A stretch of 64,000 nt of DNA from JANSXG01 sp965652425 (GTDB lineage: Bacteria > Planctomycetota > Phycisphaerae > Phycisphaerales > UBA1924): contig CBFGVX010000004.1 in NCBI GenBank assembly GCA_965652425.1, positions 1 through 64,000 on the forward strand, written 5' to 3'. Below the pieces are notes generated by a model, which was not told the origin of the DNA, made no database searches, and worked only from the letters and a program-made list of their open reading frames with translations. The position numbers and the translations under genes were made by a program. Shown here in pieces: positions 7,666 to 16,589 of the stretch. How positions within the stretch are numbered: position 1 is the first letter of the stretch; each line of letters opens with the position of its first letter.

Positions 7666-9590
7666 GGCATCGCTCCTTTCGAGGATCGCCCTCGACGAAG
7701 CCGTATCAGCATCGAACAACCCGCGCCGAGCAGTATGAGCACGCCACCCGCCATAGCGGTATCAACGCCCTCCCGAGCGTTTATGGACAGGATGACGAAC
7801 CGTGTCCCTTCGAAGCGAGAGTCGGTGTCCGAACGCACCCCCTCCCACCCGTGCGAATCCCACCCGATCAGAGACAACTGGACCCGTCGGTCGCGCCCGT
7901 TGATTCTCATCCTGGTCCGCACCGGGTCGTTCAGACTCAGCGTGCGGATTTCGGAGTCGGACCCACGCAGAAATTCGAGTTCGATCCGAAAGTCCTTGGG
8001 GATGCTCCCGCGGCGAAACAGTTCGGCCTCAAAGCCTCGGTACACGACCTTCAGATCGGTCACTTCGAGTGTCGCTGGCCGGTACACCCACGACTCACCT
8101 TCAGTTGCAGCAGACTGATCCTCGAAGGCGATCCACGATCCATCGCCTTCTGATACCGCCGGATCGGCGATGCGAACCAGAGAACCGAGTCTGGGATCGG
8201 CCAGAAGCTGAGCGTCCTCGACCAGCGGCAGTCGCTCCAGAACGGAGCGGATCGTCGACTGGGGCAAAAATGCTTTGATCTCGACCCTCGTCATCGGACT
8301 CAGTTGCAGCACTTCTCCGTCTGTCAATGCGGGACCGGACTGCACTCCTGCCCGGTGGAAGTGAGCCCAGCCGTTCGGCGAGAGCAGGACTGCGTTTGCC
8401 TGCACATCCATGAAGGTCGCTTCGATGCCGACGGGGAGCGGTGCAAGACGCAATTCATCCTGCGATGCTGCTTGGGAATACATCCCGGATCCCGTCGGGT
8501 CCCAGGAAGGTGCGAAGATGATCGTGGATAGAAATCCCGGACCAACCAATCTCAGGTTGGCCGTGCGACCATTCTCAAGAAAATCCGAAGTATCGAGGAA
8601 CTCGGCGCGCCATTCACCATCGGGTGTTTGCAGGGCGGCGGTTTGACCGGGCACAGCTCGAAGCCACAACGGCTTTGATGCCCCTTGAATGTCGATGCGA
8701 ACCGATCCTCCTTGTCCTTGACCTGACGAACTCTCGAACCCGGCCTCGAGCAGTTCGATCGGATCGAAGCGACCTCTGAGGGCCAGCACCACGGTCCCGT
8801 CGGTCAACATCGCTCGCGCCCGGTCGGTGCCGTCCGCCACCAATGCCAGCGACCTCGTTTCGCCGCTGCGCAGCCGCTCGTTGAACTGCCAGCCGGGTGC
8901 GCCCGCATCCTCCGTCGGTGACAATCGCGGGCTCAGCCGGGCCGAGTGGGCGTACCCGGTCACGACCGCGCCGCTCGGCAGTTCGATGGACCGTGTTTCG
9001 CTCGCCCACGGCGTGCCGAAATCAGCGTATCGGGGCAGTCGAGTTCCCACTCGCGTCCGAGCGGGGTCCATGCCGGGCTTGCCAATGACCGTCCCGAGTC
9101 GATCGATCGCGGTCGAGGCGGGTTCATCGGCGAACGCCGCCATTGTGGCGTTCAATGTGCTGAGCGATGCGACCGCAGAACCGATCGCGAGGACTATGAC
9201 TCCGGCATGCGTGATCAGGACGCCGGACTTTCGCCACTCCCAGCGGATCCGCAGGATTGTGGCGAGCGCCATGTTCAGGACAACTCCGGTCAAGAGTGCC
9301 GCAAACAAGGGTGTTGCAAAGTATTCACGCTCACGCAGATCGATCCATGGGAGGTGGCGCGCGGTCCGGGAGGGGTGCCAGTCCTGCCCACCCAGCCGAT
9401 CGAACAGCGGCCCGAGAGGGATACTCCCCAGCGCGGCGTAGATCGCGATGAGCGCGAGCAGCACGAGGCCGAGCTTGACGCTGCCGAGCTGCAGAAGCAT
9501 CCGGTGCCACCACACTGGTCGGGCCGCACGCGTCGCAGAACGCCGGATTGGCTGATCATCCGAACAGGATGTTTCAGGAGGATTGGACAT
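7662..9590 (-). CDS. resB: ResB/Ccs1-like cytochrome c biogenesis protein
   Basis: A 642-residue protein. Hydrophobic segments occur at about 35-58 (LLQLGSVKLGLVLLALIAIY), 90-112 and 122-145, with a final one near 605-628, enclosing a large periplasmic domain, as expected for ResB. The LGSIPLGPLFDR segment after TM1 is typical. It is co-directional with the upstream amidohydrolase (stop 3 bases away) and overlaps ccsA, so the pair forms a System II haem lyase. The periplasmic domain is weakly conserved, and assignment rests on membrane layout plus linkage to ccsA. Confidence 0.88.
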   Translation of the reverse strand: MSNPPETSCSDDQPIRRSATRAARPVWWHRMLLQLGSVKLGLVLLALIAIYAALGSIPLGPLFDRLGGQDWHPSRTARHLPWIDLREREYFATPLFAALLTGVVLNMALATILRIRWEWRKSGVLITHAGVIVLAIGSAVASLSTLNATMAAFADEPASTAIDRLGTVIGKPGMDPARTRVGTRLPRYADFGTPWASETRSIELPSGAVVTGYAHSARLSPRLSPTEDAGAPGWQFNERLRSGETRSLALVADGTDRARAMLTDGTVVLALRGRFDPIELLEAGFESSSGQGQGGSVRIDIQGASKPLWLRAVPGQTAALQTPDGEWRAEFLDTSDFLENGRTANLRLVGPGFLSTIIFAPSWDPTGSGMYSQAASQDELRLAPLPVGIEATFMDVQANAVLLSPNGWAHFHRAGVQSGPALTDGEVLQLSPMTRVEIKAFLPQSTIRSVLERLPLVEDAQLLADPRLGSLVRIADPAVSEGDGSWIAFEDQSAATEGESWVYRPATLEVTDLKVVYRGFEAELFRRGSIPKDFRIELEFLRGSDSEIRTLSLNDPVRTRMRINGRDRRVQLSLIGWDSHGWEGVRSDTDSRFEGTRFVILSINAREGVDTAMAGGVLILLGAGCSMLIRLRRGRSSKGAMP

Positions 9591-9593
9591 GGA

Positions 9594-10973
9594 TCACCCG
9601 CTTTGACGCACCAGGACCGCAGGGTGTTCAGATGCCATCAGACTCAATGCGATCGCCTTTTCCGATGGGAGTGATCCGGCGGCGTCTATCTTGACCAGCG
9701 AGAGGCCATAGAGATGACGCGGCAGCCCGTCGGGAGAAAGCGAGAAACCGCTCCGATCCAGCCCCAATGCCACTCCTCCCCTCCATGTTGCCATTCCCAA
9801 GGCGGTCTCGGCATCGAGCCCGTCTCGCGACACGAGCAGCCGGGCTTCATCGAGCGTCGAGAGGCGGTCGGCCTGGGCCTCGGGGAGATTGATCACCGAG
9901 TCGGTCCCGAGCACGACATTGATCCCGGCATCGAGCATCTCCCGGTATCGGTGCGGCCCGAAGACCTCCTCTTGACGGAAGTACGCGCTGGCGCGCGGGC
10001 AATAGGCGACCGTCGTACGTGTCGATTCAAGCGTACGGATGTCCTCGTCGCTGGCGTTATTGACATGAGCCGCGATGGTACGAGAGTCAGCCAGTATTTC
10101 CCGCAGGTGGCCCGCGGGGGATGCGCCCCTCCCGAAATCTTTCGCGCAGGTTTCGTCCCACACCCCGATCTGCTCCAGCCAATCCCGTTGGAGACCATCA
10201 CCCGTCGCGACGATCTGCCGCTCCTCGGGAGTCTCCGCGAGGTGGGTCATCATCGGCACGCCGCGATGTCCGCATCGGCGCGCGCAATCGTGATACACAC
10301 GGAGCCCGACGGAGTACGGCGCGTGGGGCTGCCAGGTCCAGTTCATGCCCTTGGCCTGTTGCCGGATCATCTCTGCCTGCTCGGTCAGGCCACCGAGCAT
10401 CTCGATGACCCGGTTCTGACGATTTCCCAGTCCGAACACCTCGATCCCGCAGATTCCGATGAGGCGGGTCTGGCTGAGCGCCCGGTACGCGTCGATCCCG
10501 AATACGCCGGCGATATCCCCTACCGCGACGACGCCTCCGGCCAAAGAACGGGCCGCGCCTTCGCGCACCGATGCCGCGATGTGCTCCGGATCGGATGGAC
10601 GCTCGGCACGGATCGTGTCCACCCAATCCAGAAAGGTACGCCCCCTTGGAAACGGTCGGGGTCCGATATGTGTGAGGTCGAGGTGGGTGTGGGCGTTCAC
10701 GAGCCCCGGGATGAGCACCCGGTCCTGTGCGTGGATCTCGACTGGGGAGGCCTGGGACGCGAGCGCCGGATGAGATCCGACTTCCTCGGCGGTCCCGATG
10801 GCCAGAAGGTCCATCGCTGGGAATTCGGCATCCGATGCGGATACCAGCGCGGAGCACGAACCCATCCGGGTTCCGGCACCATCAACCGCTCCCGCAGCAT
10901 GTATGAGTACCAACCGCTCTCGCACAAAAAGCCCATTCCGAACGAGGAAATATGTCGGTCCAGCCGGATTCAC
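9594..10973 (-). CDS. Metal-dependent amidohydrolase (chlorohydrolase/deaminase-like)
   Basis: About 459 residues. The start is uncertain: the GTG at 10973 is used because the conserved sequence begins soon after; the GTG at 10925 or an upstream codon are alternatives. Metal ligands are visible: NAHTHLDL (about 93-100), the His in MTHLAE (about 240), HVNNAS (about 300) and the catalytic Asp in LGTDSV (about 355). Layout matches the aminohydrolase superfamily branch containing adenosylhomocysteine/methylthioadenosine deaminases, guanine deaminase and AtzA-like enzymes; the exact substrate cannot be read. The stop is 3 bases before resB, which suggests one transcript, though the metabolic link to cytochrome maturation is unclear. 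Confidence 0.82.
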   Translation of the reverse strand: MNPAGPTYFLVRNGLFVRERLVLIHAAGAVDGAGTRMGSCSALVSASDAEFPAMDLLAIGTAEEVGSHPALASQASPVEIHAQDRVLIPGLVNAHTHLDLTHIGPRPFPRGRTFLDWVDTIRAERPSDPEHIAASVREGAARSLAGGVVAVGDIAGVFGIDAYRALSQTRLIGICGIEVFGLGNRQNRVIEMLGGLTEQAEMIRQQAKGMNWTWQPHAPYSVGLRVYHDCARRCGHRGVPMMTHLAETPEERQIVATGDGLQRDWLEQIGVWDETCAKDFGRGASPAGHLREILADSRTIAAHVNNASDEDIRTLESTRTTVAYCPRASAYFRQEEVFGPHRYREMLDAGINVVLGTDSVINLPEAQADRLSTLDEARLLVSRDGLDAETALGMATWRGGVALGLDRSGFSLSPDGLPRHLYGLSLVKIDAAGSLPSEKAIALSLMASEHPAVLVRQSG

Positions 10974-11135
10974 GCCCCAGAAAGGCAGAAGCCGATAGTC
11001 CCTGAGTCGAAGCCATCGGGGGCCGGAATGCCCCCATGCCGCTCGAACATGGTATTCTTTTGGACAGCCCGGCGTATTTTCGGACTCTGCCGGGATCCAC
11101 ATTCCACCGACTTCGATCGCAGTGAGGCGAACCGC

Positions 11136-12029
11136 ATGCGTCAATTCAGGATTTCCGGAACCGCTCCTCGTCTCGGTCTGACGGCCGTCGTCCTCGGAAT
11201 GGCCGGGCTGTCGCTCGGCGGCTGCGTCGCTCAGGGCGAATACGACACCACGACCACCATGGTGGATTCCCTGGAAGCTCAGAACGCCCGCCTCCTGCAG
11301 GAGAAGCAGACTGCCGAGAGCATCGCGTCTCGGAGAGCCGAACGGATCGGCGAGCTTGAAGCGGCGGTCGCCGCCAAGGATCGCCAGATCGGCGATCTCA
11401 GCACGCGTCTGGACGGCCTGACCCGGAACCTCGGCGATCTGGAAGGTCGCTTGGGCAATGTGAATGTCGGCCCCGCGCTCGATGCCCAGACCGACCTCGC
11501 TCTTCGCCAGCTCGCGGCTCGCTATCCCGATTTGCTCCAGTACGACGCCCAGAAGGGCATGATCCGGGTCGCCAGCGACCTGACTTTTAACTCCGGCTCC
11601 GATTCGCTTCGCGATGGTGCGCAGGAAGGCCTGCGCCAGCTCGCCCGGGCTCTCAGCGGCGACTCCGCCTCCGGATACGCGCTGCGAGTCGTAGGTCACA
11701 CCGACAACCAGCCCATCTCGAACCCTGCGACCCGTCAGCGATTCGCCAACAACCGGATCCTGTCTGTGTTCCGAGCCATCGCGGTTTCCGAAGCCCTGCA
11801 AGCGGCCGGGTTCCCGGCGGGCCGAATCGAAGTTGCCGGCTGGGGCCCCCACCGCCCGACGGTTCGCAACAACCCGACGGGCGGCACCGCCGCGAACCGC
11901 CGCGTCGAGATCTTTGTGGTCCCGATGACGGATGCCCCGCTCTCGGACGCGCCCGCCGAGTCTTCCGCGGGTCGGGAGATCCCGCAGAGACCCGCACCGA
12001 CCTCGCCGGACGACTTCCCGATCAAGTGA
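11136..12029 (+). CDS. OmpA-family peptidoglycan-associated lipoprotein
   Basis: 297 residues from an ATG preceded by GAGG. The signal peptide ends in the lipobox LSLGGC (Cys30), which implies lipidation. A coiled-coil region follows (about 40-120, many Leu/Ala/Glu/Arg heptads), then an OmpA C-terminal domain at about 150-270. That domain has VVGHTDNQP, the peptidoglycan-binding NNRILSVFRAIAVSEAL helix and VAGWGPHRP. It probably tethers the outer membrane to the cell wall. It is divergent from the amidohydrolase gene; the 162-base gap must hold its promoter. Confidence 0.92.
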   Translation: MRQFRISGTAPRLGLTAVVLGMAGLSLGGCVAQGEYDTTTTMVDSLEAQNARLLQEKQTAESIASRRAERIGELEAAVAAKDRQIGDLSTRLDGLTRNLGDLEGRLGNVNVGPALDAQTDLALRQLAARYPDLLQYDAQKGMIRVASDLTFNSGSDSLRDGAQEGLRQLARALSGDSASGYALRVVGHTDNQPISNPATRQRFANNRILSVFRAIAVSEALQAAGFPAGRIEVAGWGPHRPTVRNNPTGGTAANRRVEIFVVPMTDAPLSDAPAESSAGREIPQRPAPTSPDDFPIK

Positions 12030-12095
12030 TCGGAAACATCACCTGATTCCTGGTGGATGGTCGCCGCGTACTTCGGCGCGGAGTAAGGTAGCGTT

Positions 12096-12938
12096 GTGCC
12101 CAACGCCGCCCAGAGTTCACAATCCTCCTACCCTGGCGCACTCGCCCCGATCGCTGCGTTCGGAGCGAGACTTTCGAGTCTTTTTGAACGATTCGGCGCG
12201 TTCCTGCGATTCTCATGGAGCGTGCTGTTCGCAATCATGCGGCGGCCTGACTCATGGGGCCGCTGGTCGCGGCTGGCTCAGCAGCTCGACCTGATCGGTA
12301 CTCGATCAGCACCGGTGCTCGCACTGACCGGTGTCTTCATCGGAGCGGTTCTGGCCATCGAGGGGTTCGATCAGTTCGCTCAATTCGGACTGGAGCAGCG
12401 GCTCGGGGCCGTGGTCAACATCTCTGTGGTCAAGCAGATCGGTCCGGTGCTGGCCGCGGTCATGCTCGCCGGGCGTGTGGGTTGCGCTCTGGCGGCGGAA
12501 CTCGGATCCATGCGGGTCACGGATCAGCTCGACGCGATGCGGGTCATGGCGGCCGATCCGGTCCGCGTGCTTGTGGCACCGAGAGTGGTGGCCTGCGTGG
12601 TCATGATCCCCGCCCTGACGGTCATCTCGAATCTCTGCGGAATCGCGGGCGGTTGGCTGATCATCGTCGGGGTAGAGGGCGTGGGCACGGACGCGTACTG
12701 GAAGTACACGGCTCAGTACATCGACTGGTGGGATGTGATGACCGGGCTGGTCAAGGCCATATTCTTCGCCCTCGCGATCGGGTTGATCTCCTGCTTCAAG
12801 GGCTTCACCTGCCGAGCGGGAGCGCAGGGTGTCGGCCGCGCCACCACGGACGCGTTCGTCACCAGTTTCGTTGCGATCGTGATCATCAACTTCGTCCTGG
12901 CGAAGCTGCTCAACGATCTCGAGGCATTCTTTCAGTGA
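12096..12938 (+). CDS. MlaE-family ABC transporter permease
   Basis: 280 residues from a GTG with AAGG upstream. Typical MlaE/YrbE segments are present: the N-terminal interfacial helix, then TM helices around 75-100, 130-165 and 170-200, and at the end. The family signature appears as IGPVLAAVMLAGRVGCALAAELGSMRVTDQLDAM and the C-terminal SCFKGFTCRAGAQGVGRATTDAFV. MlaE is the membrane part of phospholipid/sterol importers; the ATPase (MlaF) and MCE substrate-binding (MlaD) partners are not adjacent and should lie elsewhere. It converges on the lipoprotein gene after a 9-base gap. Confidence 0.93.
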   Translation: MPNAAQSSQSSYPGALAPIAAFGARLSSLFERFGAFLRFSWSVLFAIMRRPDSWGRWSRLAQQLDLIGTRSAPVLALTGVFIGAVLAIEGFDQFAQFGLEQRLGAVVNISVVKQIGPVLAAVMLAGRVGCALAAELGSMRVTDQLDAMRVMAADPVRVLVAPRVVACVVMIPALTVISNLCGIAGGWLIIVGVEGVGTDAYWKYTAQYIDWWDVMTGLVKAIFFALAIGLISCFKGFTCRAGAQGVGRATTDAFVTSFVAIVIINFVLAKLLNDLEAFFQ

Positions 12939-12947
12939 GCGAAGAGC

Positions 12948-13490
12948 TTACCCCTTCTTGCGATGGATCCCGGTCGCCCTGATCGTGAGCACACTCTGGT
13001 TCGGACGCGCATCGACCGTGCCGACCACGATGACTTCGTCCAGCGGCTCCAGCCCTGCCGAAGTCAGTTCCGAAGAGACCGGGTTGCCGCTTTCGTCCAC
13101 GACGATCACGGTGGCGATGTTGGCGGCGATGGTTTCTGGCGTTTCGCAGCAGTAGTCCCACGGGATGGAGCAGTGATCGTCTTCTTTGTCAGCGCAGCTG
13201 GGGATGGAGGCATCCATCATCACGAAGGCGGGCGATCCCTCGGTCATCGGCTTGACGCGACCTCCGATGCGTCCGCGCAGGACGATCTGCTCTCCCTGCT
13301 GGGCGTTCTGCTTGGCCTCGCCGATCTCCCGCCACTCGCTCGGTGCGCTGGTGAGGACCCAGGCCGGGCTGCTCGGTGTGCCTGCTGTGGAACTCGATGA
13401 CGAGGACTCGCTGGACCGCTCGTTTCCGCATGCGGTCAGCATGAGGCCCGAGAAGGCCACGACGACGAACGATGTCTTGATTAGCTTCAT
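12948..13490 (-). CDS. Cys-rich lipoprotein, planctomycete conserved hypothetical
   Basis: 180 residues. The signal peptide ends in the lipobox LMLTAC (Cys21), followed by a Ser-rich linker. The body is mainly beta (GEQIVLRGRIGG, FVMMDASI, TVIVVDESG, DEVIVVGTV), which suggests an OB-like fold. It has a four-Cys cluster at about residues 108-125 (CADKEDDHC then DYCCETPE) with acidic and His residues that could bind a metal. It is the last gene of the minus-strand exporter cluster, 64 bases after the permease. I recognise the type from planctomycete genomes, but its function is unknown. Confidence 0.75.
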   Translation of the reverse strand: MKLIKTSFVVVAFSGLMLTACGNERSSESSSSSSTAGTPSSPAWVLTSAPSEWREIGEAKQNAQQGEQIVLRGRIGGRVKPMTEGSPAFVMMDASIPSCADKEDDHCSIPWDYCCETPETIAANIATVIVVDESGNPVSSELTSAGLEPLDEVIVVGTVDARPNQSVLTIRATGIHRKKG

Positions 13491-13553
13491 ATGAATCTCC
13501 TTGAGGAATTGTCTACTACAACGGACATATGCCTGTGGAGAGTGCCACAGGGA

Positions 13554-14726
13554 TCACAACGATTTGAGTGCAGAAGGGATCGGTAAACGCAGGCAACGAA
13601 TCGACGGCGGCACCGCACCGACAAGGCCCACAAGCCCGCCGCAAAGAAGCGCCACCAGCATGACGGTCGCATCGATATTCATTTCGAACGCGCCCATCGA
13701 GAATCTGACGGCAAAGCCGTCCAAGGCGATGTACCCGATGGCAAGACCGAGCACCGCCCCGCAGCCCGCGGCGAACAACGATTCTTCCGTGAGGTTCAGC
13801 ACGATCGCCGACCTCTTGAATCCGAGCGACTGGAGCATGCCGACTTCACGGACTCTGGCCGAGAACGCAGCGTACATGGTGTTGAGCCCGCCGAGAAGGC
13901 CGCCGAGCGCGATGAGAACGGCGGTCACGATCACCATGATCCGGATGGGCTGGTAAAACGCGGCGATCCCCGCGTAGTACTCCGCTTCGGTCATGGACAC
14001 GATTTCGAGATCCAGGCGTGTTTTGGTGAGCAGGTCGATATCCGACGGCTTGGCCGTATCGAGCGCGACAACCACGCTGGAGATGGTTCCTTCGCGTTTG
14101 GTTGCGATCTGCAGATCCGTGATGGGCATCCAGATTTCGGCATTCATGACCGTGGACGGCGCAGCGAATCTTCCGACGATCTTCCACGCCCGATTATCGA
14201 AGTAGAGCGTTTGCCCCACTGCGAGCCGGTCGTCTGGAAGCCCGAGGCGAACGGCCGTCAGGTTGCCGACCATGATTTCTTCGCTGCCGGTTCTCGGAAG
14301 TCTCCCTTCGATCAGTTCGACCTGAGGGTGGACGAGGACCGCTATTTCTGGTCGTACTCCTCGAATCACGCTCTGGATGACGACGCTCTCCGGCGCGGTC
14401 CGCACCGGCAGCATCGTGTTGATCTCGGGCGAGACCAGAGGCACATTTCCGGCCTGTTTCAATCCGGTCACACTGGAAGCAACGATGCCCGCCACGCTCG
14501 CGTCGATCTGCGAACGCTCGACTGATTCCTCGCTTCCAGCGCCGAGGACGATCACATTGGTGTGCAGACCATCCCCGCGGCTGAGCGTGACCTCCATACC
14601 CCTGACGAACGCGGTGGCTGCCATCGCCAGCAACACCACAAGCGTCGCGCCGATCAGCGAGGACAGAAGGCGGGTACGGCTTCGGCCGAGGTTGCGGAAA
14701 GCGTATTCGAAGGGCAGTTGTCTCAT
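13554..14726 (-). CDS. FtsX/MacB-type ABC transporter permease (second of pair)
   Basis: 390 residues from the ATG of MRQLPFEYAFRNLGRSRTR, preceded by AGGGAGAG. It has one TM helix near the N-terminus (about 17-40), a large periplasmic MacB_PCD-type domain (about 45-270) and three TM helices at the C-terminus (about 275-300, 325-350, 360-385). This is the MacB/LolC/E layout. The Arg-rich coupling segment VREVGMLQSLGFKRSAI contacts the ATPase. It follows the other permease by 13 bases and probably forms a heterodimer with it. Confidence 0.9.
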   Translation of the reverse strand: MRQLPFEYAFRNLGRSRTRLLSSLIGATLVVLLAMAATAFVRGMEVTLSRGDGLHTNVIVLGAGSEESVERSQIDASVAGIVASSVTGLKQAGNVPLVSPEINTMLPVRTAPESVVIQSVIRGVRPEIAVLVHPQVELIEGRLPRTGSEEIMVGNLTAVRLGLPDDRLAVGQTLYFDNRAWKIVGRFAAPSTVMNAEIWMPITDLQIATKREGTISSVVVALDTAKPSDIDLLTKTRLDLEIVSMTEAEYYAGIAAFYQPIRIMVIVTAVLIALGGLLGGLNTMYAAFSARVREVGMLQSLGFKRSAIVLNLTEESLFAAGCGAVLGLAIGYIALDGFAVRFSMGAFEMNIDATVMLVALLCGGLVGLVGAVPPSIRCLRLPIPSALKSL

Positions 14727-14739
14727 GCTCGGCTCTCCC

Positions 14740-15888
14740 TCAAACCGCCCTGAAGCAGGTTGCGATCTCTCGGCGAGACGCCTGGAGCGCCGGGAAAACC
14801 CCGGCCACGACACCGAGGGCTGCGCACACCGCGAGTCCTGTCATCAGGAGCGTGGGACCGGCAAGGATCGGGATCGACTGACCTTCGACTGACAAAGAGA
14901 AACTTGTCATGCGGCTCGCCGTGATCGCGAGAGCGCCACCGATCAGTGCACCGATCGTGGCGATGAGTGCGCCCTCTCCGACGATCAGCAGGCCGACCTG
15001 CCACCCCCGGTAGCCCAGCGTTTGCAGGATCGCGTGCTCGGCGATGCGGCTCTGCACGCTCAGCACGATCGCGTTCCCGATCAGGGCCATCACCGCGACC
15101 AGGCAGCCGATGCCCAGCCAGCGGGCAAAGCCCACCAGTTCGATCATGTCGGACGCGATCGAGGCGATGAACGAGTTCTCCGTCGCGGTCATCGTCGGCT
15201 CCTGGGCGGTTCGGAACAGTTCATCGATCTGCTCTGCCACCGGTTCGAGCTGAGAGGAATCGGTGACGCTGACATCGAACTGGGTGACCACTCCCAGCCC
15301 GGCGTTCCCCGCAAGCTGAATGAACTCGAGAGAAGCAAAGGCCGTGTTGTGGTCCTGCAGTTCGGTCGATCGGATGATGCCTGCGACATACGCCGTAATG
15401 CCCGCGGCGTCGAAGCTGCTGCCGACTTTCAGGCCGCGTCGATTGGCGAGGGTCTCACCGACCAGCGTCGCGTCGGATCGGCTCTTCCACTGCTCGATGG
15501 AACCGGACAGGACTTCGATCTTGCCCTGTCGGTCCTGCAGGAACGAATCCTTTGGCACACCTCGGAAGGTCACGACATCGAGCGATGTACCGCAGTTGGT
15601 AACCACCACCTTGATGGGCAGTGCCGAGACCACACCCGGGATCCGTTCGATACGGCTCTGGTAGTCCTGCGGGAGCTGGCTTGTCGCCGGGCAGAAACGA
15701 TCCTTGCGATACACCACGAGTTTGGTCTCGTCCGCGCTGGCGGTGGTCGCCTTCGTCACACCCGCCTGCATCGCCTGGATGGAGGTAAACAGGAACATCG
15801 CGATGGCCACGCCGGCGATGGTCAGCAGCGATCGTACGCGGTTGCGTGTGGCCTGCTTTACGATCAGCGGTACGAATGAGAGTTTCAA
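14740..15888 (-). CDS. FtsX/MacB-type ABC transporter permease (first of pair)
   Basis: 382 residues. The start is a TTG overlapping the ATPase stop (TTGA) with a strong AGGAGGTG 5 bases upstream. An N-terminal TM helix (about 19-40), a periplasmic domain, and three C-terminal TM helices (from about 255) follow the MacB/LolE plan; the coupling helix is AEHAILQTLGYRGWQVGLL. The periplasmic part holds two cysteines (RFCPAT and TNCGTS) that may form a disulfide. It works with the adjacent ATPase, adaptor and second permease. Confidence 0.9.
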   Translation of the reverse strand: MKLSFVPLIVKQATRNRVRSLLTIAGVAIAMFLFTSIQAMQAGVTKATTASADETKLVVYRKDRFCPATSQLPQDYQSRIERIPGVVSALPIKVVVTNCGTSLDVVTFRGVPKDSFLQDRQGKIEVLSGSIEQWKSRSDATLVGETLANRRGLKVGSSFDAAGITAYVAGIIRSTELQDHNTAFASLEFIQLAGNAGLGVVTQFDVSVTDSSQLEPVAEQIDELFRTAQEPTMTATENSFIASIASDMIELVGFARWLGIGCLVAVMALIGNAIVLSVQSRIAEHAILQTLGYRGWQVGLLIVGEGALIATIGALIGGALAITASRMTSFSLSVEGQSIPILAGPTLLMTGLAVCAALGVVAGVFPALQASRREIATCFRAV

Positions 15889-16589
15889 ACCAGCACCTCC
15901 TGCTGATCCATGAGTTCGTCGGCCACCAGCACCCCGCCGTCGAGATGGAGCGTTCGGCCCGCGTACCTCGTCGTCCCCGGATCGTGCGTGACCATGATGA
16001 TCGTTCGACCGTGCTCGCGATTGACGCGTTGCAACAGTTCCATGATGGATGCGGCGGATGACTTATCCAGATCGCCCGTTGGCTCGTCGGCCACGATGAT
16101 CGTGGGGTTGGTTACAAGCGCTCGGGCGATGGCGACACGCTGTTCCTGACCACCCGACATCTGTCGGGGGAAGTGATCAGCACGATCCGCGATGCCGACT
16201 TCCTCGAGCGCTGTCCGCACGCGGTCACGGCGTTCCTGCCGGGAGAGGTTGTGCAGCAGCAGCGGGAGTTCGATATTCTCGAACGCCGTCAGCACCGGGA
16301 CGAGGTTGTAGAGCTGGAAGATGTACCCGACATGCTCCGATCGCCACGACGCGAGCTTGTTGCGGCTGAGCTTGGCGATGTCCACACCATCGATCACAAG
16401 TGTTCCCCGCGTCGGTGAGTCGATGCCCGCGATCAGGTTCAGCAGCGTCGTCTTGCCGCTGCCGCTTGGCCCCATGAGCGCAACGAACTCCGATCGATCG
16501 ACCTTCAGGTCGAGCTCGTTGAGCGGACGGATGACTTCTCCACCTTTCGTGTACTCCCGGGTCAGCTTCGTTGCTTGGATCAGTGTCAT
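15885..16589 (-). CDS. ABC transporter ATP-binding protein (LolD/MacB-like)
   Basis: 234 residues with all nucleotide-binding motifs: Walker A GPSGSGKTTLL (about 40-50), Q-loop YIFQLYNLVPVL, ABC signature MSGGQEQRVAIARAL (the usual form has SGGQQQR), Walker B IIVADEPTGDLD and the switch His in MVTHD. It powers the two downstream FtsX permeases. It overlaps the adaptor gene by ATGA and the permease by TTGA, so the four genes are translationally linked. Confidence 0.95.
   Translation of the reverse strand: MTLIQATKLTREYTKGGEVIRPLNELDLKVDRSEFVALMGPSGSGKTTLLNLIAGIDSPTRGTLVIDGVDIAKLSRNKLASWRSEHVGYIFQLYNLVPVLTAFENIELPLLLHNLSRQERRDRVRTALEEVGIADRADHFPRQMSGGQEQRVAIARALVTNPTIIVADEPTGDLDKSSAASIMELLQRVNREHGRTIIMVTHDPGTTRYAGRTLHLDGGVLVADELMDQQEVLV

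Noticed and set aside
9714..11135. Long upstream extension of the OmpA-like frame
   Set aside because: The part before the ATG at 11136 is antisense to the amidohydrolase; the signal peptide and GAGG fix the start at 11136.
10974..11852. N-terminal extension of the amidohydrolase frame
   Set aside because: It runs antisense through the OmpA gene and lacks family similarity.
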